A program made the position numbers and the translations under genes. The notes under the pieces were generated by a model. That model made no database searches, had not been told where the DNA came from, and saw only the letters and a program-made list of their open reading frames with translations. Shown piece after piece: positions 22,930-34,335 of a stretch of 64,000 bases of DNA (positions within the stretch are counted from its first letter, which is position 1; each line of letters begins with the position of its first letter). The DNA is from Thalassia testudinum (taxonomy: Eukaryota > Streptophyta > Magnoliopsida > Alismatales > Hydrocharitaceae): contig JAZHRO010000003.1 of NCBI GenBank assembly GCA_037157565.1, positions 69,132,501 to 69,196,500 on the forward strand, given 5' to 3'.

Positions 22930-23600
22930 GAAGCTCAAACTAACTGGAACTCAGCTTGATCCAGCTCACCATAGCTGGATTCCAGCTCACTTGAACTAGG
23001 GTTAGCTCATCTTAGCTCCATTCAGCTCATCTCAGCTGAATGGCAGCTCAAGAGAGCTCATCTTAGCTCACCCTAGCTCAGGTCAGCTCAGATCCAGCTC
23101 AACTTAGCTAAGTCTAGCTCATCTCAGCTCCCATTAGTCCACAGGGAGCTCTAGCTAGCTCAGCTGAGTTGACTGGAGTTCACCCCAGCTCAGGTCCAGC
23201 TACATCCATCTTTACTCAACTCCGGCCAGCTAAAGATGACTTCATTCCAGCTTAGGAAGCTCAAGTCCAGCTCCCGGGGACTCAGCTTAGCTCAACTCAG
23301 TTGAGCTAAGATACCTTAGCTGCCTCACCCAGCTTGATCCTCCCTGGGAGCATTAGACCCAGCTCACCTCAGCTCCTTTTAGCAGAAGCCAGCTTGCTTT
23401 AGCCTGGCTTAGTAGCTAGCAAAGAACTAGCAAGCTAAGCTAGCTAAGGTAGCTCCTTCCAGCTCTCTTCAGCAGCCACCAGCTCTAGTGCAGCTCAAGA
23501 TAAATACCTCCAACTCTTCTCCCTGAAAACCTTAGCTCCAAATGCCTCCAACTCTACTCCCTACTAGCTAAGCTAGCTAAGCTATTTAACTTAGCTAGTC
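22930..23600 (+). repeat. AGCT-rich degenerate array in E4 U3
   Basis: By my count about 50 AGCT tetramers lie within about 670 bp, mostly as cAGCTCa or tAGCTCa with 5-12 bp spacing. Chance would give about three. The second copy is in the 3' LTR at about 30143-30815. AGCT is self-complementary, so the array could be a cluster of binding sites or could fold heavily. Confidence 0.85.
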
Positions 23601-23854
23601 CACCTCCATGGCACCAAAACCTACTACCCTACTACCCTACTACCTAAGCTCCAGCAAAAAGACCACCTACTCCTACTTTATTTTGGTGCCAACTATCCCT
23701 TCCATCACCACCCTGCATCCACCATCAAAACCCATCTCCACCCTCCATTTTTTTCCCTCCAAAATTGCCTTCTAGAAGGTATTTTTGGAGGGAAAACAAA
23801 GGCACCTCTTCATTTCCCTCCAAAAAAACACCATAACCACCCCCCTTCCCATCC

Positions 23855-23862
23855 TATAAATA
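23855..23862 (+). promoter_or_regulatory. TATA box of E4 5' LTR
   Basis: TATAAATA preceded by CATCC and followed by CCCTACCC; an identical site in the 3' LTR is at 31068-31075. Confidence 0.65.
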
Positions 23863-24749
23863 CCCTACCCTACCACCACATAATTCCTATCCTCCCTTAG
23901 TGTGTTTTTCTACCTACATCCACCTATACCTACGCCCAAGGAGAAGGAGTAGAGAAGGAGATTAAAGGGGCACACCACCAGCCCTTTTGGTGCCATCTTC
24001 TCCCCACTCTCTTCAACTTGGGCCACGCCAAGGAGGAGGACTCTTCCACTTCAAGGAGGATGGCCAGGAAAGGGAGAAGGACCTAGGGTGGACGTCCACC
24101 CTTGGAGAGAAGCTTAGGGTACGCCCCCTTAGGGCTTGCCTTGGAGGACATCACCTTGGCGGAGCACTGCAAGGAAGGAGTTGAAGGACTCTTTTCAAGA
24201 TTGGGAGCCACCAACCTTGGAGCAAGAAGCCCTCTTCTTCACCATCTATCTAGAGGATTTGTGTTTTCCTTTCTTTATGTCAATTTTCTAGTAGTAGAAG
24301 CATTCCGCTACTAGGCATTTTTGTTAAACACTTTTTTTTAATTATCTAGTTGCCTTCTTTGCAATTTCTTGTTTGCATTTCTATTTGCTTGCTTTTAGCA
24401 TTCCTCACTCCCTCTCCCTAATTATTCTAGGCCTCCACTTGCCTAGAGTGAGCTTAGGGAGAGGCTCTACTTGCCACTTAGAAGTAGTATTTTAAATTGA
24501 AGTGTAAATCACCTTCCCATCACCATTCCGCATGTTGTCTTAATTTAAAACAAAAAAATGATATATTGAAAAATACCAAAAAGAAAGTTGAGATTGTATT
24601 CCAAGCAAGAGAATCACTATTGCAAACATTTGGCCACCTTGGACAACCCTAGATACTCCCCTATCTAGGAATATAAATTTTAGAGTTGATCGGTTTTACG
24701 CGTTACAACGACGTATTTTAACAAACCGTGTGAAATCGCTATCACTTTT

Positions 24750-24769
24750 TGGCATCGTTGCCGGGGAGG
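24750..24769 (+). other. E4 primer binding site
   Basis: TGGCATCGTTGCCGGGGAGG begins five bases after the LTR. It differs at one base from the Athila-type TGGCGCCGTTGCCGGGGAGG over the first eight positions and is otherwise identical. Confidence 0.85.
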
Positions 24770-26427
24770 CACGGCTTTGCATTAATTAATTTTCTCTTGC
24801 TTGAAGTGGATCTCATCCCCTTCTCTTTCTTTCTTTTGTGTGTGTAGGAACTACAGCGGGAAGGCGGGAATTTGGAAGCGAGAGCTCAAAGATCCTTTTC
24901 TTCCCGTGAAATTCAGGTTGGTTCCCCTTTCTTGTCACATTTAGGCTAAAAAACTACCAAAATACACTAAAATTGGCTTTCAGGACCCTAAACACTTTAA
25001 TTAAGTGGAGTAGTGCATTATAAAATCCATTGTTTGCTTGTATGCTTCTTTAGCACCACTCCATTGCAAGTATTGGTATTCTGTTTTTCAGGTCCAGATT
25101 TCTATCCGAACTTGAAAAATCGATTCCTAACACCACAGGCCTCCTAAAATCATAAAATTTCATGGAGTGATTCCCAATTAAGTTAGGAACATATTTTCCA
25201 AATTTCCAAATAATTGGATTTGTTTTTAATTTTTAAAAATTCGTGGACTGCAGAGGGGTCACACCCTCTAATCTCCCTATTTTGTTACTGTCCGCGAATT
25301 TTTAGAATTTTTATACTGATCCAATTTTTGTGAAATTTATCTTTATGGAATCCTTGTGAAATTTTACACATCACATAAAATCACAAGAATTTTCTGAGGT
25401 CAGTGGTAATACTGAAAAGTCCACAATACCCACAGGTATCATTTCTGGACTTTGACACCAGTACAATTAAAAATTCAAAACAATTATCAAACAAATTCCT
25501 AAAATATTACAAAAATCTTTTCTGGAATCCTTGTTTGATTTTACTCAAGGTAGTGGTATTGGTTGCATTGATTGGACCACTATCTATTCAGAAATCCTAA
25601 AAATAACTCATTGGTAGTTAAATTTCTGTCTTAGGGACAATTGGCTTAGGGTTTCTTTCTTTCTCTCTATAGACTCAATTTAAAGAAAATATACAATCAC
25701 TCATACAACTTGTTTTCCTTTGATTGTGGATTTTCAAACTTGTTTGAAAATTTAACTAGAGAAACCCTAAAATACATTTAATTAAATCAAATCCTAAAAG
25801 ATAAAAATACAAAAAAATTGTGTGACAACTTGATTTTCATTGGAGCCACTCTCCAATTCCTGCACACACACACAAAAATATAAATAACAGGGAAACATCC
25901 CAATAACGCCCTCCACATTCCTTGTGCACTGTAGTATCTTATACCTAACTAAAATTCGTAGCAATTTGACCCCTAAGGTTTCATCAATTTAGGCTTGCTA
26001 TATAGGATTTAAGTTTTCTCTAGTTAATACCAATTCTGTCATCTATATCTGGTGTTCAGGCTGAGGGGCCGTGTCAAACGACCAGGCGCGGGTTTGTATA
26101 AGCACCTGAGGATTTTCCTGGGAAACGCTTGGGCCCAAACCTCCCCTTAAGCAACTTGGCTAGATTTGTTGACAGAACGGGTATTCACTATTGATTACTT
26201 GTTTCCTAGGTAGACCAAGTCTTAGGTTAAATTCTAAGGAGTCACAATTAAGTTAGGTCTATAATTTGATTACTTGTGTGCACACTTCTCTCATCCCCAT
26301 CTCTTCTCCTCCCCTGCCATTTCTTCCATTTTGCACAGGTGGCGGTCCAAAACTCCACACTTGGAGGGACCACTTGATTTTGCCTCCCTAAAAAAGACTT
26401 TTCCAGCATTCTTCCTCTTCTTTCAAA
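24770..26427 (+). mobile_element. E4 5' leader with splice-like sites
   Basis: There is no gene here. An acceptor-like site (polypyrimidine, GTGTGTAG) ends at 24847, and a donor-like CAG/GTTGGT follows at 24916/24917, defining a 69-nt putative exon. Another strong acceptor-like site (CCATTTTGCACAG) lies near 26338, about 90 nt before the start codon. A partial conserved leader block (GTGTCAAACGACC) lies near 26072-26090. Confidence 0.6.
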
Positions 26428-27180
26428 ATGGAAAATCAAAATTGGTCCTCTAACCCGCATGCTAATTTTTCTTTCCCCTATTTTTCCACCCAGGAGCTAC
26501 TTAATCAGGCCCCTCCACCTAATCTCTACTCTATCATGGCTCAGCTACAAGTTAAGCAACAACAGTTGCATAAGGATTTAACAAACCTAGCCAACCAAGG
26601 GAGTCCTGCCACACCTACCCAAGCTCCACACATTCCACATCTCACCCCTTTAAACACCCGCAAGAGAGAAAATCTGCATAAATCTCGTGCTGAGTATAAT
26701 TATTATTCTGAGGCTTTCTATGGTTCAACAGGGAATTATGCTTATCCCAATCATCACCCCACCCAAAATGTCCCTACTTTCCAGGAGAAATTGAAAAATT
26801 CCTCTAATAGGGGAAATTATCCGGCTCACTCCTGGACCAATCCGGTTCCACACCAACAACAAAACCCGTTTGGAGGGTATGATTCTAATCAGACTTATCA
26901 ATCTGGGCAATCTCAAGAAGACATTAATGCCCAGATGATGAAAACCCTGCAGGAGTTACAAAGAAAAATAAAGGAAACAACCCGTCTTATTAACAATCTC
27001 AATGATAAAATTGGGGATATTCTGACTCAAAGACCTGCAGGACACTCACCATCCCAACCCACACCAAACATTATTAATCCCAGGAACCAACACCCAGGTG
27101 GATACCAACATCAGAACCACATGGTTCAGCGTCCTACTAACCCAATATCACAGCACCAACCCAGTTTCTATCAAAATTAG
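26428..27180 (+). CDS. E4 gag-linker-like protein (capsid-less), ends at an in-frame TAG
   Basis: An ATG at 26428 opens 250 codons. The protein is rich in Asn, Gln, Pro and Tyr, with a predicted helical stretch (INAQMMKTLQELQRKIKETT, then LINNLNDKIGDIL) at about residues 168-210. E5 has a similar Tyr/Asn-rich stretch followed by a helix in its gag C-terminal linker (NAYNPGWRNHPNFS, then a Met/Leu-rich helix). The capsid domain seen in E5 (SEDPFQHLEDL, RLFPHSLRDKVAHWY) is absent. The frame stays open beyond the TAG (27178-27180), so the two E4 open frames look like one protein interrupted once. If made, it might assemble with E5-type gag or escort E4 RNA; that is inference. Confidence 0.75.
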   Translation: MENQNWSSNPHANFSFPYFSTQELLNQAPPPNLYSIMAQLQVKQQQLHKDLTNLANQGSPATPTQAPHIPHLTPLNTRKRENLHKSRAEYNYYSEAFYGSTGNYAYPNHHPTQNVPTFQEKLKNSSNRGNYPAHSWTNPVPHQQQNPFGGYDSNQTYQSGQSQEDINAQMMKTLQELQRKIKETTRLINNLNDKIGDILTQRPAGHSPSQPTPNIINPRNQHPGGYQHQNHMVQRPTNPISQHQPSFYQN

Positions 27181-28488
27181 CCCCCCCCATCTCCTCCCAG
27201 TGACCACCAAGCTGCGTATGCAGAGACTTTGAGGAGTGAGGAAACCAACATGGATTTAAGGCCTTCACATTCAAATGATGAAACTGATTCTCAACCAATG
27301 CAGATTGACTCCCCTAACCTCAATAAGGAAGAAGAAAAAGAAATCCCAAAAACACCTAATTCAAACCCTATTTCCCACTCTCAAAAACTGCAATCCAACA
27401 ATCCAAAATCAGAGCCCTCTGACCATAATCCTTTGGACTTATTTGAGCAAGTCAAGAGGAATATTCCCCTCCTAGATTCTCCCCATGCCTCTAAAAAATT
27501 TACTTCAAAAAGTCATGATCAGAATCTAGAAAGGTTGGTCCTTTCTAAGACAGCCAGCTCAATTTTTCAGAGCATGCTGCCTTTCACAAAAAAGGACCAA
27601 GGTACATCGCTCATCTCAGTTGTCATAACTGACACCGGTTTTTTTCGCGCCCCTCTCAACTTAGGTACCTCTAGTAATCTCATCCCCCCAGTCTTATTTG
27701 AGGAATTTCGATTTAGTGATTTAAAACCTCCTAAGGTTCAATTTCAATTGGAAGATCGATCTACCATTCAACCGCGGGGAGTTGTTGAGGATAGTATTAT
27801 CAAGGTCCGAAATTGTCTATTTCCGATAAATTTTCTGGTCCTTGACATAGAGGTACCTAAGGCTCTCATTAATACCATTCTTGGAAGACCCCTTTTGATT
27901 ACCGCAACATCTAATATCCATTCTCATTCTGGGAAAATGAATATAAGTTGTAGTAACCAGACCTTCTCATTAGATTTATTTCTAGCTTCCAAGAGGTCCA
28001 GTGATCATAAAATTTTTGAGGATACTGATAATAAAATGGAAGCAGTATTTGAAAAGTATATGTTGATCCAATCTCATTCAGCTTTGACCACTATTGATCT
28101 AGATTTTATTGATTCTTATTCTAAGGATAATTATGTGGTCCAAGACTTTCCAGATCAACTAGGGTTTGACTTTCCCCCTTTTCATCTTCCTGATTTTTCA
28201 CCAAAAATATCCACACTAACTTCACCCATCTTGCATATCACTAACTCCTTTCCCCTCCCTTTTCTATTGGACCTACCACCTGATCCACCTGAGTTTGGCC
28301 TTCATCATCAATTCAAGCCATGGCCAGACCGGGGTCCTTTTTCCATTTCTCTATTTTATTTTGATCCCTTTATCTTTACCACTCATCTTTTTAGGGATCT
28401 TGAGGAAGACACTTTTATTAAAGACATTCAAGTGTCCAATTATTTACATGATTTTCCGTCTTCCGTGCATACCTTCACGCCCGGCTGA
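27181..28488 (+). CDS. E4 protease-like domain with lost catalytic Asp, plus GLHH tail
   Basis: Continues the frame of the preceding ORF beyond its TAG, so initiation here would need readthrough or an internal Met (27250). The middle resembles the retropepsin of Athila-like elements: LISVVITDTGFFRAPLNLGT against E5 LISCVIGDYTFDRALLDLGA, then GVVEDSIIKVRNCLFPINFL and ILGRPLL. The catalytic Asp of DLGA is Asn here (NLGT), so the fold may persist without activity. The C-terminal part ends with PPEFGLHHQFKPWPDRGP and about 45 further residues before TGA at 28486-28488. The stop overlaps the post-stop element. No RT follows. Confidence 0.78.
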   Translation, partial: PPPSPPSDHQAAYAETLRSEETNMDLRPSHSNDETDSQPMQIDSPNLNKEEEKEIPKTPNSNPISHSQKLQSNNPKSEPSDHNPLDLFEQVKRNIPLLDSPHASKKFTSKSHDQNLERLVLSKTASSIFQSMLPFTKKDQGTSLISVVITDTGFFRAPLNLGTSSNLIPPVLFEEFRFSDLKPPKVQFQLEDRSTIQPRGVVEDSIIKVRNCLFPINFLVLDIEVPKALINTILGRPLLITATSNIHSHSGKMNISCSNQTFSLDLFLASKRSSDHKIFEDTDNKMEAVFEKYMLIQSHSALTTIDLDFIDSYSKDNYVVQDFPDQLGFDFPPFHLPDFSPKISTLTSPILHITNSFPLPFLLDLPPDPPEFGLHHQFKPWPDRGPFSISLFYFDPFIFTTHLFRDLEEDTFIKDIQVSNYLHDFPSSVHTFTPG

Positions 28489-28530
28489 ATGGCGTAAAAG
28501 ATAGCACTGGATAGGAGGCAACCCATCAAT
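28475..28530 (+). other. E4 post-stop conserved element
   Basis: CACGCCCGGCTGAATGGCGTAA overlaps the stop, followed by GGAGGCAACCC (28514-28524). The arms are slightly weaker than the TTGGG/CCCAA hairpin in E3. Confidence 0.6.
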
Positions 28531-29922
28531 TTTTCTTGCTTTCCTTTTTTTTTCCCTCTTTTTCCAGGTTTTGTTCCTCCTAAACCCGACCGTTCTTCAC
28601 TAAGGTGATCCCTTTTCCCTCCTAATGCATGAGGACATGGCATATCTTAAGCATGGGGGTGTGTTTTTAAATTTGACGATCGATTTAGGATGTTCAAAAC
28701 CTAAAAACATGCATTTTTGTTTAATTTATTTCCTGCTTGCATACCTAAAAAAAAAATGCAATTTTCTTTAATTTATTTCCTGCTTGCATACCCAAAAAAA
28801 TAAAAATGTTGAAAACTTTTTGAGGAAGAATTTTGAAATCGGGACTAAGGTCGAAAAATTCGCTTTTGGTACAATGAGATTTAATCTTTAACAAACTAAG
28901 GATGAGGACATGGATCTGATCATTAGAATTCCAGGGTCTATTTTAGATTAGATCAGATATCCTTCTCTAAAACTCCACCTGAACTCATGATAGTTCAGGT
29001 GACTTAATCTTATTTTGTAATATGGAAAGTATTTGACTTAGCTTCTGATTCAAAAACTTGCGTGTCTTGAGAAACTTTTTGTGTCAAGCCAACACTTAAA
29101 AATAATTAAAAATTTGAAAAACTCCTTTGTTTGGACTTAGTAAAAGTTTGAAGCAGATCATTGGTTTGAGTTCCCATCGTCGAGAAGAAGGAAAATACCT
29201 CCTTTGAGGACGCGATGTCAACATGTTACCACCTCGGTGCTGCTCCATATCTATATTTCATATCTTTAGATGGAGCATTAAAGCGCATTTTAGTAGCTCA
29301 AGTGTCTTGGACGGTGCTCTACCTATAGTGTCGGAGCAAGAGCTTGAGTTTGCTTGGAGCGCCCCTTTACACTGCATTGTGTTTTGGGGTTGTGAGCTCC
29401 TGGGTGGTGTCATGGACAGTGCTATCCTGAAGTACAGGCACCAGAGCCCCCTCGAGGATTGGTAACGGGAATGATGATCCCGACACATTTGTTGTAAGAC
29501 TAAGCTGATAATAAGCATGGGGGAGAAAAAAAAAAAGAATAAATAAATAAATTAACATGCTCCTATAAATGTTGGCTTTTCACAATCACAGACACAAGAC
29601 TTTAAAGGATTTTTGCAAGTTGCGAATCAGATTCATGAGCCAGAAAAATCCTAAAAACAAAAATTTCAAGTCATCTGAAATAACGAGTTAATTTGCGAAG
29701 TTTCTGAGGATATATTGATCCCGTTTCATCTAATGGTTGGATCCAAAACAAATCTCGATGTTTATCTTTAACAAATCCTGTACCTCTTGTGTTTAGATCA
29801 ACCAAGGTCCCTTAATCTATTTCTCCTCAAAAGTAGAAAAAAATTAGATTTCCCAAAAATTCCATTTTTTTAAAAAGATTTAAGTTTTTCTAAGACACTA
29901 GCAAAAGATCAGCATCGGGGTG
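28531..29922 (+). mobile_element. E4 3' non-coding region with repeated polypurine tracts
   Basis: GCATGAGGACATGG then AAGCATGGGGGTG at 28627-28662, a second tract (AATAAGCATGGGGGAG) at 29509-29524, and the terminal tract (ATCAGCATCGGGGTG) at 29908-29922 next to the LTR. The short open frames here have no recognisable domain. Confidence 0.7.
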
Positions 29923-31954
29923 TGATAAACGCTAGTTTATCATCATTTCTATGCATTAAAACAAACTTAGCTCTTAGGATTTAGCTCCGCAAATGGATTT
30001 TTGGGCTGCATTTAGGCATCAATTAGGTTAGGCATGCATTGCACTTTTTATTATCTTTTTAATGTGTTTTTGTGAGTGTTAGGGATATGCAGATTGTCAT
30101 AACTCCAAAATCCTAGCACTCAGGAAGGCAATTGGTGAAGAAGAAGCTCAAACTAACTGGAACTCAGCTTGATCCAGCTCACCATAGCTGGATTCCAGCT
30201 CACTTGAACTAGGGTTAGCTCATCTTAGCTCCATTCAGCTCATCTCAGCTGAATGGCAGCTCAAGAGAGCTCATCTTAGCTCACCCTAGCTCAGGTCAGC
30301 TCAGATCCAGCTCAACTTAGCTAAGTCTAGCTCATCTCAGCTCCCATTAGTCCACAGGGAGCTCTAGCTAGCTCAGCTGAGTTGACTGGAGTTCACCCCA
30401 GCTCAGGTCCAGCTACATCCATCTTTACTCAACTCCGGCCAGCTAAAGATGACTTCATTCCAGCTTAGGAAGCTCAAGTCCAGCTCCCGGGGACTCAGCT
30501 TAGCTCAACTCAGTTGAGCTAAGATACCTTAGCTGCCTCACCCAGCTTGATCCCCCCTGGGAGCATTAGACCCAGCTCACCTCAGCTCCTTTTAGCAGAA
30601 GCCAGCTTGCTTTAGCTTGGCTTAGTAGCTAGCAAAGAACTAGCAAGCTAAGCTAGCTAAGGTAGCTCCTTCCAGCTCTCTTCAGCAGCCACCAGCTCTA
30701 GTGCAGCTCAAGATAAATACCTCCAACTCTTCTCCCTGAAAACCTTAGCTCCAAATGCCTCCAACTCTACTCCCTACTAGCTAAGCTAGCTAAGCTATTT
30801 AACTTAGCTAGTCCACCTCCATGGCACCAAAGCCTACTACCCTACTACCCTACTACCTAAGCTCCAGCAAAAAGACCACCTACTCCTACTTTATTTTGGT
30901 GCCAACTATCCCTTCCATCACCACCCTGCATCCACCATCAAAACCCATCTCCACCCTCCATTTTTTTCCCTCCAAAATTGCCTTCTAGAAGGTATTTTTG
31001 GAGGGAAAACCAAGGCACCTCTTCATTTCCCTCCAAAAAAACACCATAACCACCCCCCTTCCCATCCTATAAATACCCTACCCTACCACCACATAATTCC
31101 TATCCTCCCTTAGTGTATTTTTCTACCTACATCCACCTATACCTACGCCCAAGGAGGAGGAATAGAGGAGATTAAAGGGGCACACCACCAGCCCTTTTGG
31201 TGCCTTCTTCTCCCCACTCTCTTCAACTTGGGCCATGCCAAGGAGGAGGACTCTTCCACTTCAAGGAGGATGGCCAGGAAAGGGAGAAGGACCTAGGGTG
31301 GACGTCCACCCTTGGAGAGAAGCTTAGGGTATGCCCCCTTTGGGCTTGCCTTGGAGGACATCACCTTGGTGGAGCACTGCAAGGAAGGAGTTGAAGGACT
31401 CTTTTCAAGATTGGGAGCCACCAACCTTGGAGCAAGAAGCCCTCTTCTTCACCATCTATCTAGAGGATTTGTGTTTTCCTTTATTTATGTCAATTTTCTA
31501 GTAGTAGAAGCATTCCTCTACTAGGCATTTTTGTTAAACACTTTTTTTTAATTATCTAGTTGCCTTCTTTGCAATTTCTTGTTTGCATTTCTATTTGCTT
31601 GTTTTTAGCATTCCTCACTCCCTCTCCCTAATTATTCTAGGCCTCCACTTGCCTAGAGTGAGCTTAGGGAGAGGCTCTACTTGCCACTTAGAAGTAGTAT
31701 TTTAAATTGAAGTGTAAATCACCTTCCCGTCACCATTCCGCATGTTGTCTTAATTTAAAACAAAAAAATGATATATTGAAAAATACCAAAAAGAAAGTTG
31801 AGATTGTATTCCAAGCAAGAGAATCACTATTGCAAACATTTGGCCTCCTTGGATGACCCTAGATACTCCCCTATCTAGGAATATAAATTTAAGAGTTGAT
31901 CGGTTTTACGCGTTACAACGACGTATTTTAACAAACCGCGTGAAATCGCTATCA
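29923..31954 (+). repeat. E4 3' LTR
   Basis: Starts TGATAAACGCTAGTTTATCA, an 8-bp-arm hairpin that includes the terminal TG, and ends CGCTATCA. Followed by the gtcat duplication. Nearly identical to 22710-24744. Confidence 0.95.
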
Positions 31955-32165
31955 GTCATCTCGATGTACTTTCCATAGTGATGGCTCAAATCTACACAAG
32001 ATATAGTCACCATTATGCCATCTCTCAATGTCCCGGTATTTTGGCATGAGAACATCCCAAGTTGCCCCATTTTCTAGTTGTGTCAAAATTAGCTGTGCTT
32101 GTTCTAAAATGAATGTTGTTGTGTTTGACACATTAACCTATATATCCTTAAATGGGTCTGCTAAC
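31955..32165 (-). pseudogene. E2 element protein, N-terminal part
   Basis: The minus strand has one frame with a protein-like character running into the E4 insertion point: FILEQAQLILTQLENGATWD, then VLMPKYRDIERWHNGDYILC and RFEPSLWKVH. One in-frame stop is seen near its start (around 32140). It is interrupted by E4 and continues, decayed, at 22709. I do not recognise a domain. Confidence 0.5.
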
Positions 32166-33372
32166 GTGTCAAGTTGCATTTTTGAATCAAAATGGTGGAA
32201 TCAAGATGTAGAATCAAAACTCAGGTTTAGAATGAAGTGATTCGATCTGAAAAGAGACTCCCAAGAAGATCTAGTGAGGCCTCTTAGGTTAAAAACCTAA
32301 GGACCCTCCTGTGTGTGTTCTAATGAAAAGATGAGGGACTAAATATGAATTGGACCCAATCAAGGCACCCAAAGATATTTGGATGATTAAGGTAGTTTCG
32401 AGGTGGATGATACCTCTGAATCAGAAATTTGCACACCCGAGAATTACATGGGCAGCTAGGAAGGGAGAGCCCTGCAAAGACCCCTACATAGTAGAGCGTA
32501 CCCACGGGTTACAAGGTGTCCCCCACCCGACCTTCCTTGTCACTCAAGGTCCAAGTAGACCGAAATGTACGAAATTAAGTTCTTAAGTCTACTAATTTTA
32601 TGTCCTAATTTGTGCCTTGAGTTTCACTTGATTAGAAGTTAATTCAACTTGTGACCTAATTTTGGAGGTTGGTTGGCCTACAATGTAGACCAACTTCACC
32701 TAATCTGCCCTAAAGATGGCAGAATGAGATCTAGGTGAAGACCTAGAAATCACCCTGATTTGACTCTCAGGTTATTAGGTCCAAGGATTTTAGGGTTCAA
32801 GTGAATTTAGAGCCTGATTTTAGGATTTTTCTTGATTAGATCTTTTCAACCAAGGGCTTGGGTAGCACACAAATGTGGGTGGGTTTGTTTCCTTTTATGC
32901 AGGCAAGTGTGAACTAGCACTCCAAAACCCTAGAATTGAAACCTTAATTGGCTCTATTCTGCAACCAATTTGATCTTAAAATGTTCTCCTTGGACTTCAA
33001 ACAAGAAGTGCATAGTCCAAGAAGATTAGAAATGAAGTGTAGTCCCTAATAGGCACAGGAAATTTGGGGTAGGATCTCTACATGGGATTGCTTCAACTAA
33101 AATGAGATTTGAAAAAAAATTTCGTAAATCAAGAAACTTGCCTTTTAAATGGTAATTACTATGAAAATAAGGCAAGTGATTCCTAATTGATTGTTTCCTT
33201 TCCATTTTTTTTTGTCTTCTCAAGATTAGGAGGATTTCCTACCTTGGTGTGGTTGTTTTACACAAAAGATGTATTCGTGAAGTACCTCGTAAAATCACAA
33301 GAAAGAAAACAGGGCAAGTCAGTGCTCAAATATAATCAAATAATGTAGAGAATAGCGGTGAAATGCACGTTA
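32166..33372 (-). mobile_element. E2 5' leader
   Basis: Non-coding. It contains a putative 43-nt exon on the minus strand: an acceptor-like TTTTACGAG ends at 33286 and a donor-like AAG/GTAGGA lies at 33243/33242, at the same distance from the PBS as in E4, E5, E7 and E8. Confidence 0.55.
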
Positions 33373-33391
33373 CTCCCAGGAAATGGTGTCA
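33373..33391 (-). other. E2 primer binding site
   Basis: The minus strand reads TGACACCATTTCCTGGGAG next to the LTR end, a decayed Athila-type site. Confidence 0.65.
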
Positions 33392-33394
33392 AAA

Positions 33395-34335
33395 TGTTAA
33401 CGAGAGAAATCGAGGTTATAAAAGCTACATTGTAGCATAGGTCGAAATCACTTGAAAACAAATAGAATTTATAACTCGAATATCAGAAATGAAGTCCGAG
33501 GTCGAACACAGGGAGCAAGTAGGAATTCAAGATCTTATCTCAATTAACAAGTAAATGAGCACAAGAAAATGAGCTAAATAATGCTAAGCAATGAATATTA
33601 ATTACTCAAAATTGATCATCAATGTAGAATATAAGTCTAACAAGAGTTTGGCATATCAAAAAGAAAACTATAATAAAAATGGTGGTAATTTAGATCACCA
33701 GTTATTTAATCTAGATAAACATATAATAGTTAGGTAAGAATGCCAAATAAACCCACAATATCCAGGATCACTTTAGAAATTAAATAAATGAATAGTTCCT
33801 CGGACGTCTGATCTGATAATCAGATAGCTTAACTGCTTCCTCTTCTGCTCTTCACTATGCCTTCTTCTTCTTCTTCGTTCTCTATCCTGTCCTCTTCAGC
33901 CAAGGCCTTCTTCTTCTACTTCAGCAATGCCTTCTCTCTTCTCTTCTTCTTCTCTATTCTGTAGCCACTTTTCTCTTCTTTTTCTTCACACGCAGGGGGC
34001 AACTCACAAAATTGGCTAGGTGTTAGCCAATACACAAGGAAGCAAAACCCCCAGCCCCAGTGCACTTTCTCTCTCCTTTTTCTCTTTGGGATCCACCCTC
34101 CCAGGGCCACAATCAGGGTAATCGGGTAAACGGGTACATGCCACTTAGACTAGGCTCACCAGCAGTGCGTGGTGAGCAAGGTGTAAACAGGGCTTAGGTT
34201 GGTCTTATCTGCACCAGGCCCGCGGGTGAACGGATCACGGGTGAGGTGCAGGTGATGGGTAAGTGGGGACCACACCCCCTGGGTCAGTTGAGGCGATAAG
34301 CCTGGAGGAAAAAATCAATTTATGTCACTGCGGGC
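33395..34335 (-). repeat. E2 5' LTR, first part (interrupted by E3)
   Basis: Aligns with the start (in + coordinates) of 16862-19658. Interrupted by E3 after 34335 and resumed at 39701. Confidence 0.88.

Larger units (their letters stand above)
22710..24744 (+). repeat. E4 5' LTR
   Basis: Starts TGATAAATGCTAGTTTATCA (terminal hairpin) and ends CGCTATCA. The U3 holds an AGCT-rich array (about 22930-23600), followed by CTACTACC repeats and a TATA box (23855). The 3' copy is 29923-31954. Confidence 0.95.
22710..31954 (+). mobile_element. E4: young non-autonomous Athila-like LTR retrotransposon
   Basis: A complete 9,245-bp element with a perfect 5-bp target duplication, two about 2.03-kb LTRs that differ by roughly 1-2% by eye, an intact PBS and a polypurine tract. 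Its only coding region is 26428-28488. There is no RT, RNase H or integrase and no room for them. The near-identity of the LTRs makes it the most recent insertion in the window, so it must have been mobilised by enzymes made elsewhere. Confidence 0.95.

Noticed and set aside
24102..24314. 70-codon frame also present at 31312-31524
   Set aside because: Present twice only because it lies in both E4 LTRs; no domain, and downstream of the TATA box it is most likely untranslated R/U5 sequence.
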